NCBI GenBank assembly: GCA_900547945.1
Contig: URIT01000088.1
Location: 1 to 13,826, forward strand
Length of the DNA stretch: 13,826 bases
Origin: an uncultured bacterium
Lineage (GTDB): Bacteria; Verrucomicrobiota; Kiritimatiellia; RFP12; UBA1067
Reading direction: 5' to 3'
In this document: in pieces, positions 13,606 to 13,826 of the stretch
Numbering within the stretch: position 1 is the stretch's first letter
How the letters are laid out: each line of letters opens with the position of its first letter
The notes under the pieces: generated by a model
The model's input: only the letters and a program-made list of their open reading frames with translations
Database searches by the model: none
What the model was told of the DNA's origin: nothing
Made by a program: the position numbers and the translations under genes

Positions 13606-13683
13606 CAGGATGAGATTTCAGTGCGTAAGAAATCTATCCCAACCTAGAATCGACAAATCTACGAAAGCACGCAAAATACAGAC
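13606..13683. repeat. Intergenic repeat, right copy
   Basis: This is the counterpart of 50-110. On the minus strand it has CTGTATTTT, TAGATTTG and then the core with TTCTTACGCACTGAAATCTCAT. AGATTT (13613-13618) and AAATCT (13630-13635) form an inverted repeat around the conserved GTGCGTAAG. As at the left end, it lies between the end of one minus-strand unit and whatever follows. The stretch 13534-13605 holds nothing else that I can name. Confidence 0.5.
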
Positions 13684-13708
13684 AAATGTGTCATCTACGA
13701 AACTCAAA

Positions 13709-13772
13709 GCCCCCCCTGCGGACCGGAAACAAGCCTCGGGACGGGAGGGGCGTTGCGGACCGGGAGGGGGGC
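13709..13772 (-). terminator. GC-rich dyad after the partial gene, possible terminator
   Basis: A run of C (13710-13716) can pair with a run of G (13766-13771), and the direct repeat TGCGGACCGG (13717-13726, 13754-13763) lies inside. On the minus strand the dyad begins right at the stop codon of the edge gene and is followed only by GCTTTGAGTTTC, a poor T-tract. It may end transcription of the upstream gene, but the long loop makes this uncertain. Confidence 0.35.
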
Positions 13773-13826
13773 TACAGGCCCTTCCGCGCCCGGAGTTCCG
13801 CCACGAGGTCGGGCGCCGCCACGACG
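13772..13826 (-). CDS. C-terminal fragment of an unidentified protein
   Basis: The frame entering from the right edge encodes VVAAPDLVAELRARKGL and stops at a TAG (13772-13774). The amino-acid pattern is an ordinary amphipathic protein end, the codons are G/C-ending like the confident genes, and a stem-rich region begins directly at the stop. Too little is present to name a family. It is probably the last gene of another minus-strand unit. Confidence 0.5.
   Translation of the reverse strand, partial: VVAAPDLVAELRARKGL

Overview
The window is GC-rich and every gene I can support lies on the minus strand, so the map reads right to left. The content suggests an anaerobic member of the PVC superphylum, most likely a Kiritimatiellota or Verrucomicrobiota-like bacterium. 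The evidence is a type II pseudopilin with the PVC-style RH...LDGH tail, secreted proteins ending in short beta-rich segments (GFYKVKV, FFKLAV), an 'NALNFAWGL.P' motif common in PVC surface proteins, and oxygen-sensitive radical-SAM chemistry. This is an inference; no 16S rRNA or marker gene is present.

Right edge (13306-13826). The last codons of an unidentified gene end at 13772. A 466-base gap follows, holding a GC-rich dyad, a copy of an intergenic repeat, a near-consensus sigma70 promoter (TTGACG, 17 bases, TATAAT) and a cobalamin riboswitch.

Unit 1 (13305 to 5404) is a chain of seven genes with gaps of 9 bases or less, or overlaps. The first two encode exported paralogues that share a DDIHYW-[IV]-GEG domain; the second also carries a 'GIDFLVFGNAF' beta domain. 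A pseudopilin follows, then pyrK and pyrD (NAD-dependent dihydroorotate dehydrogenase), a compact fused ResB/CcsA-like cytochrome c assembly protein, and a D,D-carboxypeptidase. An extended -10 box at the pyrK start probably gives the housekeeping genes their own transcript, so B12 control may fall mainly on the first two or three genes.

Unit 2 (5351 to 271) is a thiamine operon. A TPP riboswitch whose P1 stem runs into the Shine-Dalgarno of thiG is followed by thiG, thiH, a HydE-type radical-SAM gene, thiC and thiE. ThiC makes the pyrimidine (HMP-P), ThiH and ThiG make the thiazole, and ThiE joins the two. thiS, thiF and thiD are absent here. The HydE-like gene has both iron-sulfur motifs of the [FeFe]-hydrogenase maturase, although no hydrogenase gene is in view. 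A GC-rich hairpin plus T-rich tract (about 92-138) ends the operon. Beyond it lies a second copy of the intergenic repeat seen at the right edge.

The two points most worth following are the B12-regulated pair of exported proteins, a candidate corrinoid-capture or corrinoid-responsive surface system, and the HydE paralogue inside a TPP-controlled thiamine operon.
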